From Pseudomonadota bacterium (lineage in GTDB: Bacteria > Pseudomonadota > Gammaproteobacteria > Steroidobacterales > Steroidobacteraceae): a stretch of 32,961 nt of DNA. Position numbers and translations under genes: made by a program. Below are positions 1-7,148 of this stretch, piece after piece (within the stretch, counting starts at the first letter, position 1; each line of letters begins with the position of its first letter). Where the stretch lies: the NCBI GenBank assembly GCA_021787615.1, contig JAJYLP010000037.1:1-32961 (forward strand). Reading direction: 5' to 3'. Under the pieces are notes generated by a model that saw only the letters and a list, made by a program, of their open reading frames with translations, was not told where the DNA came from and made no database searches.

Positions 1-815
1 CGGTGGCGGTGCGCATCGCCGGGGCAGGCTCCTCGCCGCAGCAGATCGGCGCCTTGCCGCTGCGCAGCGCCGACGGCGCGGTGGTGCCGCTCTCGGCCGT
101 CGCGAGGCTCAAATTGGAGTCCGGCCGCAGCGAGATCGACCACGAGGATGGGCTGCGTCGCCAGGTGGTGACCGCGAATCCGACCACATCGGATCAGACC
201 GGCTTCGCCGCAGCCGCGCGTCGGGCGATAGCGGCACAGGTCAAACTGCCGCCCGGGGTGTATCTGCGCTACGGCGGTGTCGCCGAGGCCCAGGTCGCGG
301 CTGCGCATCAGCTCTACCTGCACACCGCCGCGGCGCTTGCGTTGATCGTGCTGCTGATGGCTCTGGCATTCGGCCGGGCTCGTCACGTGGTGCTGGTGCT
401 CCTGGTGCTGCCAAGCACGTTGATCGGTGGCGTGGCCGCCGCGGCGATGACCGGCGCCACCCTGAGCCTCGGGGCGATGGTCGGCTTCGTCGCACTGTTC
501 GGCATGGCGGCGCGCAATACCATTCTGCTGGTATCGCACTACGATCACCTGGTGAACGCCGAAGGGCAGACATGGACGCTGGAAACCGCGCTGCGCGGCT
601 CCGAGGAGCGGCTGACGCCGGTGCTGCTGACCGCGCTGCTGACTGCGCTCGCGCTGCTGCCGGTGGCCGTTCAGCTGCACCAGCCCGGCCACGAGATCGA
701 AGGGCCGATGGCGGTCGTGATCCTCGGCGGCCTGGTCTCCTCGACGATCGTCAGCCTGCTCCTGGTGCCGCCTCTGGCCGCGCGCTGGCTCAGGCCCGAA
801 GTCGGCCGCTCGTGA
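1..815 (+). CDS. RND efflux transporter, permease subunit (CzcA/CusA type), C-terminal part
   Basis: This is the C-terminal roughly 270 residues of an inner-membrane proton-driven RND pump. The reading frame is open from the left edge, so the gene starts outside the window and the GTG at base 3 is not a real start. A periplasmic stretch (VVPLSAVARL, then PPGVYLRYGG) is followed by the last block of membrane helices. That block contains NTILLVSHYDHLV, a tract beginning LTPVLLTALLTALALLPVA, and EIEGPMAVVILGGLVSSTI, an arrangement typical of heavy-metal-type (CzcA-like) RND permeases. It ends at TGA 813-815 and converges on the POT transporter 61 bp away. The metal or drug substrate cannot be told from this part alone. 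Membrane-fusion and outer-membrane partners are presumably upstream, outside the window. Confidence 0.9.
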   Translation, partial: VAVRIAGAGSSPQQIGALPLRSADGAVVPLSAVARLKLESGRSEIDHEDGLRRQVVTANPTTSDQTGFAAAARRAIAAQVKLPPGVYLRYGGVAEAQVAAAHQLYLHTAAALALIVLLMALAFGRARHVVLVLLVLPSTLIGGVAAAAMTGATLSLGAMVGFVALFGMAARNTILLVSHYDHLVNAEGQTWTLETALRGSEERLTPVLLTALLTALALLPVAVQLHQPGHEIEGPMAVVILGGLVSSTIVSLLLVPPLAARWLRPEVGRS

Positions 816-876
816 CCGATCGCGACGTTCGCCCTTCGAGCGCGCAGAGGGGTCTATGCCGCCTCAGACGCGCGGG

Positions 877-2412
877 TCAGGCAACGGGCGCCGGATCGGG
901 CGCCGGAGTCAATGCGCTCTGCGCGGCCGGTCCCGCCGTCAGTCGCCTGAGCCACGGCACGAGAAGGGTGGCGATGATCGCGGAGGCCAGCGCGCCGATT
1001 CCCAGCCATGCGAAAAGACGCGTGTAGATCGGTAGAGTCTGGAGCGGCGATGTCACCCCGCTCGGGATGCTCGCGAGACTGGCGAGCGCGCCGCCGCCAT
1101 AAAGGCTCAGGCCCATGCCGAGAAACCAGCCGCCCATGACGATGCCGCGCGAGCGCCGCGGCACCAGCTGAGACACCATCGAGAAGCTCAGCGCGCTGAT
1201 CAGCAGTTCACCGAGGGACTGCGCGCCGTAACCGGCGACCAGCCACCACGGCGAGGTCACGCCGTCGCGGGCCGTGAAGCCGCTCGCGGCGTACAGGAAA
1301 AACGCGGCCGCGAGAAGATACAGGCCGACAGTGAATTTGCTCGCGATGGAAAAGTCGCCCCGCCGGGTCCTCGCCATGCGGCCGTACAGCCACGCGAGCG
1401 GCATCGCCAGCACCACCAGCCAGAACTGATTGAGGTCCTGAAACTGCGCGGGCGCGACGTGCAGGCCGAGCAACGAGTGGCGCACGTTGCGCAGGGCGAA
1501 CAGCGTGAGCGAGGTGTAGATCTGCTGGTTGTAGACGGCCCAGATGATCGAGATGAGCGTGAAGACGATGCAGGCAATCACCCGATTGCGCCCGCTGCGC
1601 TCGCCGGTGAGCAGCAGGTGGGCGAAGATATAGATCAGCAGCACCGCGAACAGGCCGACCACCGTCAATGCGGCCGCGCGGTGGCGGATCACTTCCGACA
1701 GCAGCGCGACGATCGGCAGCGAAAGGACGATCACGGCGGCGAGTCTCGATGCTCGCAGCGGCTTGAAGTCCGGCTCGGCGCCATAGGGGCGCAGGTAGTT
1801 GCGGAACACTCCGTAATTCAGCAGGCCGAGTGTCAGGCCGATGGCACTGACGCCAAATGCCAGGTGCCAGCTGTCGAAGCGCAGCGGCCCGACGGTGACC
1901 ACCCACTGCGGATGATCCTTGATCCAGGGCGTGAGCAGGATGGACACGAAGGCGCCGACGTTGAGCGACATGTAGTAAATGGTGAACAGAATGTCGAGCT
2001 TGGAGCTCTCGCCCTCGTGGAGCCTGGACACCAGATTGTTGGGGTTGACTTTGAACAGCCCGTTGCCGAGGGCGATCAGGCCCATCGCCGGAAACAGAGT
2101 CGCATTCAGGGGCAGCGACAGGAGCAGGTAGCCCAGTCCCAGCGTCGTGGCGCCGAGCACCATGGTGCGCCGCAGTCCGAGCACGTGGTCGCCGAGATAG
2201 CCGCCCAGCATCGGCATGGAGTAGACCAGCGCCGAGAAGGCGCCCCAGACGATATCGGCGTGCGCGTCGTCGAAGTGGCGCTGCTGTACCATGTAGAGCA
2301 CCAGCAGTGAGGCCATCCCGTAGTATCCGAAGCGCTCCCAGACTTCGATGAAGAAGAGCACCAGGAAGGCCCTTCGCGGATGACGCTCGGTCGATGTGTG
2401 ATCGGCTATCAT
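877..2412 (-). CDS. POT-family proton-dependent oligopeptide transporter
   Basis: This 511-residue inner-membrane protein belongs to the POT/PTR branch of the major facilitator superfamily, which imports di- and tripeptides with protons. The diagnostic ExxER motif is present at residues 23-27 (EVWERFGYYG). It is followed by PMLGGYLGD in the TM2-TM3 region and GNGLFKVNPNN further on, both typical of bacterial Dtp proteins. The length is normal for the family and about 12-14 hydrophobic segments are visible. Translation starts at ATG 2410-2412 with only a weak Shine-Dalgarno. The gene is divergent from the creatininase-family gene, with 74 bp between the starts that must hold both promoters. 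With the S9 peptidase at 22984-25320 it fits a peptide-using lifestyle; that link is inference. Confidence 0.93.
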   Translation of the reverse strand: MIADHTSTERHPRRAFLVLFFIEVWERFGYYGMASLLVLYMVQQRHFDDAHADIVWGAFSALVYSMPMLGGYLGDHVLGLRRTMVLGATTLGLGYLLLSLPLNATLFPAMGLIALGNGLFKVNPNNLVSRLHEGESSKLDILFTIYYMSLNVGAFVSILLTPWIKDHPQWVVTVGPLRFDSWHLAFGVSAIGLTLGLLNYGVFRNYLRPYGAEPDFKPLRASRLAAVIVLSLPIVALLSEVIRHRAAALTVVGLFAVLLIYIFAHLLLTGERSGRNRVIACIVFTLISIIWAVYNQQIYTSLTLFALRNVRHSLLGLHVAPAQFQDLNQFWLVVLAMPLAWLYGRMARTRRGDFSIASKFTVGLYLLAAAFFLYAASGFTARDGVTSPWWLVAGYGAQSLGELLISALSFSMVSQLVPRRSRGIVMGGWFLGMGLSLYGGGALASLASIPSGVTSPLQTLPIYTRLFAWLGIGALASAIIATLLVPWLRRLTAGPAAQSALTPAPDPAPVA

Positions 2413-2486
2413 GCGGGAACCCCGGGAAACCAGTGTTTGGCACTCGATCGTCGGAAGCCGTTGTCTGCAGGCGCACGGGAGAGCAT

Positions 2487-3185
2487 ATGAAAATTGCTGA
2501 CATGAACTGGGCTCAGCTCGAAGCTTACCTCGCCCGCGACGACCGGGTGGTGCTGCCGGTCGGCAGCACCGAGCAGCACGCTGGCCTTAGCCTGTGCACG
2601 GACCACATCCTTGCCGAGCGGGTATCGGTCGAGGCCGCCGAACCCCTCGGGGTGCCGGTCTACCCCGGCCTGCCCTTCGGGATGACACCGTATTTCATGG
2701 CGTACCCCGGCACGGTCAGCCTCACACCGCAGACCTACAGCGGGCTGATCCGCGATCTGCTCGACAGCTTGGCCGCGCACGGCTTCAGGCGTGTCCTCAT
2801 CGTCAACGGGCATGGCGGCAATACCTCCGTGAAATCGGCGATCGCCGACTGGTGCGCGGGCAAGCCCGGCGTTGCCGTCAAGTTCCACAACTGGTGGAAT
2901 GCGCCGGCAACCTGGCAGGCGGTTCAGGCCACCGATCCCGTGGCGTCGCATGCGTCCTGGATGGAGAATTTTCCGTGGACGAGGCTCGCCGGTGTCGACT
3001 ACCCGGAGCACCAGAAGCCGATGCTGGATACCTCGCAGCTGCGTTCGATGAATCCGCACGGCGTGCGCGAACACATCGGCGACGGCAATTTCGGCGGCCG
3101 CTACCGCGCGTCCGATCGGGCGATGCTCGCCATCTGGAGCGTCGCGGTCGAAGAGACGCGCGCGATGATCAGCGGCGGCTGGTAA
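2487..3185 (+). CDS. creatininase-family amidohydrolase
   Basis: This 232-residue protein belongs to the creatininase (creatinine amidohydrolase) family, metal-dependent hydrolases of cyclic or linear amides. The N-terminal metal-binding signature is clear: VGSTEQHAGLSLCTDH with Glu29, His31 and Asp39 as expected ligands, followed by the family's NGHGGN at about 107-112. The reading frame is open to 2394, but ATG 2487 is chosen because GGGAGAG lies just upstream and the family normally begins close to this point. It is divergent from the POT transporter. The family also contains enzymes acting on formamides and pathway intermediates, so creatinine should not be assumed as substrate. Confidence 0.88.
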   Translation: MKIADMNWAQLEAYLARDDRVVLPVGSTEQHAGLSLCTDHILAERVSVEAAEPLGVPVYPGLPFGMTPYFMAYPGTVSLTPQTYSGLIRDLLDSLAAHGFRRVLIVNGHGGNTSVKSAIADWCAGKPGVAVKFHNWWNAPATWQAVQATDPVASHASWMENFPWTRLAGVDYPEHQKPMLDTSQLRSMNPHGVREHIGDGNFGGRYRASDRAMLAIWSVAVEETRAMISGGW

Positions 3186-3633
3186 CCGCGGCAGAACTCC
3201 GGCCGCGACACCCGGCGCGACGGCAGGGCCGCGCGTCACGCGAGGAACGCCGCGGGGAGCACTCGGCGCGCGTGTGCTGGCGGGTGCGCGCCGGCGCAGC
3301 CGCTGGGCTTGAACCCGTGGAGGTGGTTCGGTGCTGCGCGCCGCAAGCCGCGGTAGCGATCGCTTGGGCCGCGCGGGCCGGTCCCTGTCAATGTCACGCC
3401 AAGGATCACGCTCGGACGAACTGTATGCCGGTGTCGTGGCGCGCGCTTGCAACGTGCGCCTCGCGGTTTAATCTATCGGCAGTTGCTTGCCGAATGAGCC
3501 CTGTGTCGAGGAGTTGCGCGTCATCGCGGATTCACTGGACGGCGCGGTCGCTGGCCGGCGCGGCGCTTCGGGCCTCAGCGTCGGTGTGGTCGGGCCGAAG
3601 ATCCGCTGGCGAGAGACTCGGCCGGGTGCAGTC
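3186..3633 (+). other. intergenic region without a convincing gene
   Basis: These 448 bp separate the creatininase-family gene from the rhombosortase. Open frames here encode low-complexity Arg/Ala-rich products and look like chance frames of GC-rich DNA. The only regulatory hint is a possible promoter at 3447-3474 (TTGCAA, then TTTAAT 14 bp later or TAATCT 16 bp later), neither with ideal spacing. A transcript from there would have a leader of over 150 nt before GTG 3634. No tRNA-like fold or long repeat was recognised. Confidence 0.5.
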
Positions 3634-4224
3634 GTGACGGACGGCCGCGCACGGCTGCGCCACTGGCGTACACCGTTGATGCTGGCGGTTCTGCTGGCGC
3701 TGCTGCAGGTGACGGGCGCGCGCGCAGCATTTGAATACCGGCGCGCGGCGGTCCTGCACGGCGAGATATGGAGGCTCCTGACATCGAGCCTGGTGCACCT
3801 CGGTTGGGTTCACCTGCTGCGGGATCTTGCCGGGCTGTTCCTGATCTGGGGCCTGTTTGCGCGGCAGCTGAGCGAGTGGACGTGTCTTTGGGTGCTCACG
3901 GCGAGCGCGCTGGTGGTGGGTCTCGGCCTGCTCATCTTCAGCCCCGAGATCGGCTGGTACGTCGGCATCTCTGGCGCGCTGTTCGGTTTGTTCTGCGCCG
4001 GTGCGCTGTGCGAATTGCGCACCCGTCCCCTGTACGGCAGCGCGCTGCTGCTCGGCATGGGCGCGATCATGGGCTGGACTCTGTATGCGGGCGCCTTGCC
4101 CGATGAGACCGTCGGCCTCGGCGGCCAGGTGGTGCCGCAGGCTCATCTGTATGGGGCGGTCGGTGGCGCGGCCTGCATGCTGCTGCGCAGGACGCCGCGG
4201 GCCGCATCCGCCGCGCTCCGGTGA
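3634..4224 (+). CDS. rrtA: rhombosortase-like intramembrane rhomboid protease
   Basis: This 196-residue multi-pass membrane protein resembles rhombosortases, the small rhomboid serine proteases that process GlyGly-CTERM surface proteins. Counting from GTG 3634, the segment GEIWRLLTSSLVHLGWVHLL leads into LAGLFLIWGLF. The serine site is GISGALFG (Ser113), and the catalytic His is in QAHLYGA (His171). Both active residues are therefore present. The frame stays open to a TTG at 3487, but the extra 49 residues are not membrane-like and would exceed the usual family length, so the GTG is preferred; its ribosome-binding site is weak. In most rhomboids an Asn sits where HLLRDLAG has Asp. No GlyGly-CTERM substrate is visible in this window. 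A generic rhomboid is the alternative. Confidence 0.78.
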   Translation: MTDGRARLRHWRTPLMLAVLLALLQVTGARAAFEYRRAAVLHGEIWRLLTSSLVHLGWVHLLRDLAGLFLIWGLFARQLSEWTCLWVLTASALVVGLGLLIFSPEIGWYVGISGALFGLFCAGALCELRTRPLYGSALLLGMGAIMGWTLYAGALPDETVGLGGQVVPQAHLYGAVGGAACMLLRRTPRAASAALR

Positions 4225-4339
4225 TCGGGTGCATGATCGCGGGCAGCGGTCGTGACATGACGCTGAGGCGCCGCGTTCTTTGAGCCGCGGGCAGCGGCGA
4301 GACCGGGACCCGGAGCGAGGATCAGCGGGCGCAGGGCGA

Positions 4340-4368
4340 GCCGCCGCGGGGGATATCCCCGCGGCGGC
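4340..4368. terminator. GC-rich hairpin between convergent genes
   Basis: Arms GCCGCCGC (4340-4347) and GCGGCGGC (4361-4368) pair, followed by a bulged G and four more G-C pairs around an ATAT loop. It lies between the convergent rhombosortase and Hsp20 genes, the right place for a two-way transcription stop. There is no T-tract, so factor-independent termination is uncertain. Confidence 0.45.
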
Positions 4369-4390
4369 GTCGCGGATGCGGCCTGCGCGC

Positions 4391-4795
4391 TCAGCCGGCG
4401 CGGACTTCGATCTTGCGCGGACGCAGCTCCCGGCGCTTGGGAATGCGTACCGTCAACACGCCGTCCTTGAGATTCGCCTCGATCTTGTCCGTTTCGAGCT
4501 CCCCGCTCAGCGCGAAAGTGCGCCGGTACGTGCTCGCACGAACGTCCGCGTAGAGCGCCTCCGCGTTCTCGGGCACGTCGAGACGCGCGCTGCCTTCGAG
4601 AATCAGCGTGTTGGCTTCGACGCGCAGTTCGAGGCGTTCCTTGGAGACTCCGGGCATGTCGGCGCAGACCGTGATGCCTTCGCTGTCCTCGCGGATGTCG
4701 ACCGGGGGGCGGATCGGCGTCTCGACGGCCGTGCCGCGCCGTTCGCGCGCGCTCGCGGCACCCGCCTTCGGGGAGATTTCGCTGTGGGTGGCCAT
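4391..4795 (-). CDS. Hsp20/alpha-crystallin small heat shock protein (second gene of pair)
   Basis: This 134-residue cytoplasmic small heat shock protein is an ATP-independent holdase that binds unfolding proteins. The alpha-crystallin domain runs from about PPVDIREDSEG to RPRKIEV. It includes ADMPGVSKERLEL, an RRTFALSGELE segment and the family's LKDGVLTVRIPK (the A-x-x-x-n-G-v-L motif). The start at ATG 4793-4795 is chosen over an upstream in-frame ATG because GGAGGTAC is correctly placed before it. It lies 20 bp behind the first hsp20 gene and carries the same GGAGGTAC ribosome-binding sequence. The two are surely co-transcribed from the heat-shock promoter at 5307-5335. The products share the fold but differ in sequence, suggesting hetero-oligomers or divided roles. 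Confidence 0.93.
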   Translation of the reverse strand: MATHSEISPKAGAASARERRGTAVETPIRPPVDIREDSEGITVCADMPGVSKERLELRVEANTLILEGSARLDVPENAEALYADVRASTYRRTFALSGELETDKIEANLKDGVLTVRIPKRRELRPRKIEVRAG

Positions 4796-4815
4796 ACGGG
4801 TACCTCCAGTTGCGC

Positions 4816-5262
4816 TCAATGGACCTCGATCTGGCGCGGCCGCGCGGCCTCGCGCCGCTCGACGCCGATCTGCACGATGCCGTCCTGGTAGCGGGCGTGG
4901 ACCCGGTCCGGATCGACGTCTTCGGGCAACGCGATCACCCGGCGGAATTCCCCGCTGAAGCGCTCCTGACGGTAGTACGTGGCCCGCTCGTCGGTGGGAA
5001 TGTCACGCCGGCCGGCGACGGTCAGCAGATTCTGCTGCATCGAGATGTCGAGCGTCTTGGGATCTACGCCCGGGGCAAACAGGTAGATCTCGACCCGCTC
5101 GGGCGTATGCCCGATGTTGACGGGCGGAAAGCTGCCCTGGGGCAGCGAGCGGATCCCGCCGGAGGGGGATGCCCAAGCGCCGAACAGCTCGTCCACCTGC
5201 TGCTGCAGCTGCCAGAGCTCCTCGAAGGGCGAGTCCGCTGCACTTGAACCGATCGCGAACAT
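4816..5262 (-). CDS. Hsp20/alpha-crystallin small heat shock protein (first gene of pair)
   Basis: This 148-residue protein is the promoter-proximal member of the pair. A short N-terminal region (ELWQLQQQVDELFG), typical of class A bacterial Hsp20 proteins, precedes the alpha-crystallin domain. That domain spans from FPPVNIGHTPERVEIYLFAP to the C-terminal RPRQIEV. It contains GEFRRVIALPEDVD, and YQDGIVQIGVER stands at the usual A-x-x-x-n-G-v-L position. The open frame extends to 5379, but ATG 5260-5262 is clearly the start: a strong AGGAGGTAC precedes it, and upstream codons read through the heat-shock promoter. The next hsp20 gene begins 20 bp after its stop. Confidence 0.94.
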   Translation of the reverse strand: MFAIGSSAADSPFEELWQLQQQVDELFGAWASPSGGIRSLPQGSFPPVNIGHTPERVEIYLFAPGVDPKTLDISMQQNLLTVAGRRDIPTDERATYYRQERFSGEFRRVIALPEDVDPDRVHARYQDGIVQIGVERREAARPRQIEVH

Positions 5263-5306
5263 GTCTGTACCTCCTGTTCGGTTGAAGGATTCACTTGCGT
5301 CGTGGA

Positions 5307-5335
5307 CATTGGGGGCAGCCTCGATTGAATTCAAG
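5307..5335 (-). promoter_or_regulatory. sigma-32-type heat-shock promoter of the hsp20 operon
   Basis: Read on the minus strand, CTTGAA (5335-5330) is followed after 15 bp by CCCCAATG (5314-5307). This closely matches the sigma-32 consensus CTTGAA, 13-17 bp, CCCCATnT. Transcription would start near 5300, leaving a leader of about 40 nt before ATG 5262. Its position directly upstream of two Hsp20 genes makes the match functional in all likelihood. Confidence 0.82.
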
Positions 5336-5426
5336 GTGCGACGCCGGGGCCGGGCCGCGCGAGCGGCGGCCGCGCCCAATCCATCCGACGGCCGAACGGC
5401 CGCCGTCGCCCCCGGGACCGGGGAGA

Positions 5427-5456
5427 GGGCCCGCTGCCTGATCGGTCAGGGGGCCC
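5427..5456 (-). terminator. hairpin after the phasin operon
   Basis: GGGCCC (5427-5432) pairs with GGGCCC (5451-5456). Inside it CCTGA (5437-5441) pairs with TCAGG (5446-5450) around a TCGG loop. It lies about 60 bp beyond the last gene of the phasin operon and before the heat-shock promoter, so it may insulate the two units. No T-tract is seen. Confidence 0.4.
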
Positions 5457-5516
5457 GGCATGAGGGGTGCGGCGGCGGATCGGCGGCCGGGTAGAGCGCG
5501 AGCGAGACGGGCCGGC

Positions 5517-6218
5517 TCATGCTCCCAGCGCGCTGGCGTCGCCGCGCAACAGCGCGTCGCTGAGCGCCGACTCCCGTGCGCGGATCGCGTCCAGGAAGAT
5601 GCGCGCCTCGCCAAGGCGGTGAAAGGCATCGAAGCCCCGTTCGAGAAAATCCTGCAGCGCACCGAAGCCGGCAAGATGGGCGGGCACGTGCGTTGCCCGC
5701 AGGGCGAGGCCGATGAGCGGCTGTCGGACCGCCCGGGCCAGCCGCTCGCCGATTCGCACGATCAGTTCGATCTGGTGCCGGCGGTCCGCCGCACGCCCGA
5801 CCGTACGGTAGGCGTGAGCATAACTCGCCGGGCAGATCGGCCCGGGCGGCAGCGCCCCGGCCAGCGCCTGATCGAGTTCGGCCGACAGCGCGTATAGCTC
5901 GATGGCATCGATGAGCACACGCAGTGCGCCGCGCGGCAGCGTGCGCTGCAGAAGCGGCCCGGCACGCGCAAGGTCACGGTCGCGCGGACCGAAGTCCTGC
6001 GGTCCGTACAGATCGGTGAGGAAGAACTCAATGGCAGGCGCCTGGCGCGCATCGTGGGCGAGGTCCTCGTACGTTCGCGCCAGCCGCGCGGCCTGCCAGC
6101 GGCGCAGTTCCCGCAGACGCTCGGCCAATGCCGTGTCGGCGGACTCGAGGCGCCGCGCGGCCACCGTGCGCTCGATGAGCCGGCTGAGTTCGCTCGGTTC
6201 GCGCAGTTCTGTGACCAT
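5517..6218 (-). CDS. conserved protein of unknown function with FFLTDLYGPQDFGPRD motif
   Basis: This 233-residue protein is soluble and mostly helical with no signal peptide or membrane segment. The most distinctive feature is EFFLTDLYGPQDFGPRDRDL at about residues 64-83. I recall this type of motif (FFLxDLYGxxDFxxRD) from uncharacterised proteobacterial proteins, but I know of no assigned function. A second region, YAHAYRTVGRAADRRHQIELI, also looks conserved. It is the last gene of the phasin-patatin-hydrolase operon. Its ATG lies 6 bp past the hydrolase stop, with a GAGAGTGAG-type ribosome site inside the end of that gene. Co-transcription with lipid-body genes suggests a role in storage-lipid metabolism, which is inference from context only. 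Confidence 0.8.
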   Translation of the reverse strand: MVTELREPSELSRLIERTVAARRLESADTALAERLRELRRWQAARLARTYEDLAHDARQAPAIEFFLTDLYGPQDFGPRDRDLARAGPLLQRTLPRGALRVLIDAIELYALSAELDQALAGALPPGPICPASYAHAYRTVGRAADRRHQIELIVRIGERLARAVRQPLIGLALRATHVPAHLAGFGALQDFLERGFDAFHRLGEARIFLDAIRARESALSDALLRGDASALGA

Positions 6219-6224
6219 GTCTGC

Positions 6225-7142
6225 TCACTCTCGGCGCAGCTCGCCGAGGACCCGTTCCTGCGCGCTTGCCGAGTACGCCAGGCCCAGGTGCCCGAGGCCG
6301 TCAACGCAAATGACGCGCGCACCGGCGAGTTCCGCGCTGCGGGGAGGTGCGATGAGCGTGTCCTCGGAACTGCAAAGACAGGTGACGGGCACGCTCGGCC
6401 GGTTTTCCTGCTCGGCGTTGAGCCGCTGCAGCCAGGGCGAGCTCGGGCACATCTGCCGCGTCGGGGCGAACGGCAGCCGGCAGGCAACGGACGTGCCGTG
6501 ATGCGGTGTGCCCAGCGTGATGATGCGAGCGATCAGGGCCGGACCGGCCGCGCGGAGTGCCGCCCGGGCCACCAGTCCACCCATGCTGTGCGCGACGATG
6601 ACGATGCGCTCGCCCTCGCACCGGCCCTGCATCGCCTGCAGGGCCTTCACCAGGTTCTCTGCATGCGCCTCGATGTCGGCAAACAACGGCTGCAGCTCGA
6701 TCACCTCGACTCGGTTGAAGCCTGCCGCGCTCAGTCTGCGCTGCAATGGACGCCAGATGGCCGCATTGCAGAGGATGCCGTGCACGAGCAGCACCGGAGG
6801 CGTCTTGCGGCACCCCGGCATAGCGGCGTGAGGAATCGGTCGCCCGCTACGGTGCGTCGCACGCGAATCGTGAGTGCTCATGGACAGGGCGGCGCTGAGG
6901 AGCGTCACGCTTTCCCGCGCAATTGTGCCTGCGCGCAGCGGACGGCGTGTGTCGCGTGCCGCCAAGCTGCTGGCAGCGAAGCCGGTGAGGACCAACAGCG
7001 GCTGAAGCAGCAGGAAGACGATCAGCCACAGTGCCAGATGGGCGCCGAACGAGCCCGCGAATGCCGCGGCGATCGGCCACGCGATGGTCGCGGCGATCGC
7101 AAGCTGTGCCACGAGTACGGCCTGCCAGAACGCAGCCGCCAT
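6225..7142 (-). CDS. membrane-anchored alpha/beta hydrolase (lipase-like)
   Basis: This 305-residue protein has two N-terminal hydrophobic segments (about residues 1-30 and 32-60) followed by a lipase-type alpha/beta-hydrolase domain. PPVLLVHGILCNAAIW carries the oxyanion-hole HG motif, and VAHSMGGLVARAAL holds the nucleophile Ser186. GTPHHGT is the lipase/PGAP1-type segment. Asp261 (SSEDTL) and His285 (GLGHLGL) complete a plausible triad. It probably hydrolyses ester bonds in lipids at the inner membrane; the true substrate cannot be read from sequence. It sits 6 bp behind the patatin gene and 6 bp ahead of the FFLxDLYG gene, in one operon with the phasin. Triacylglycerol lipase and wax ester hydrolase are both reasonable. 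Confidence 0.87.
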   Translation of the reverse strand: MAAAFWQAVLVAQLAIAATIAWPIAAAFAGSFGAHLALWLIVFLLLQPLLVLTGFAASSLAARDTRRPLRAGTIARESVTLLSAALSMSTHDSRATHRSGRPIPHAAMPGCRKTPPVLLVHGILCNAAIWRPLQRRLSAAGFNRVEVIELQPLFADIEAHAENLVKALQAMQGRCEGERIVIVAHSMGGLVARAALRAAGPALIARIITLGTPHHGTSVACRLPFAPTRQMCPSSPWLQRLNAEQENRPSVPVTCLCSSEDTLIAPPRSAELAGARVICVDGLGHLGLAYSASAQERVLGELRRE

Positions 7143-7148
7143 CGCCGC

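Noticed and set aside
572-1027. 151-codon frame spanning the RND and POT 3' ends
   Set aside because: Compositionally random and overlaps two real genes in other frames.
3300-3340. tRNA-like TTGAACCCG / GGTTCG stretch
   Set aside because: No cloverleaf with proper acceptor and anticodon arms could be built around it.
3447-3474. Promoter candidate upstream of the rhombosortase
   Set aside because: Spacing of 14 or 16 bp and imperfect -10; it is mentioned in the intergenic entry but not called as a separate feature.
5263-5300. Possible RNA thermometer in the hsp20 leader (TCCT could pair with AGGA of the ribosome site)
   Set aside because: Only four base pairs around a ten-base loop; too weak to claim a ROSE or fourU element.
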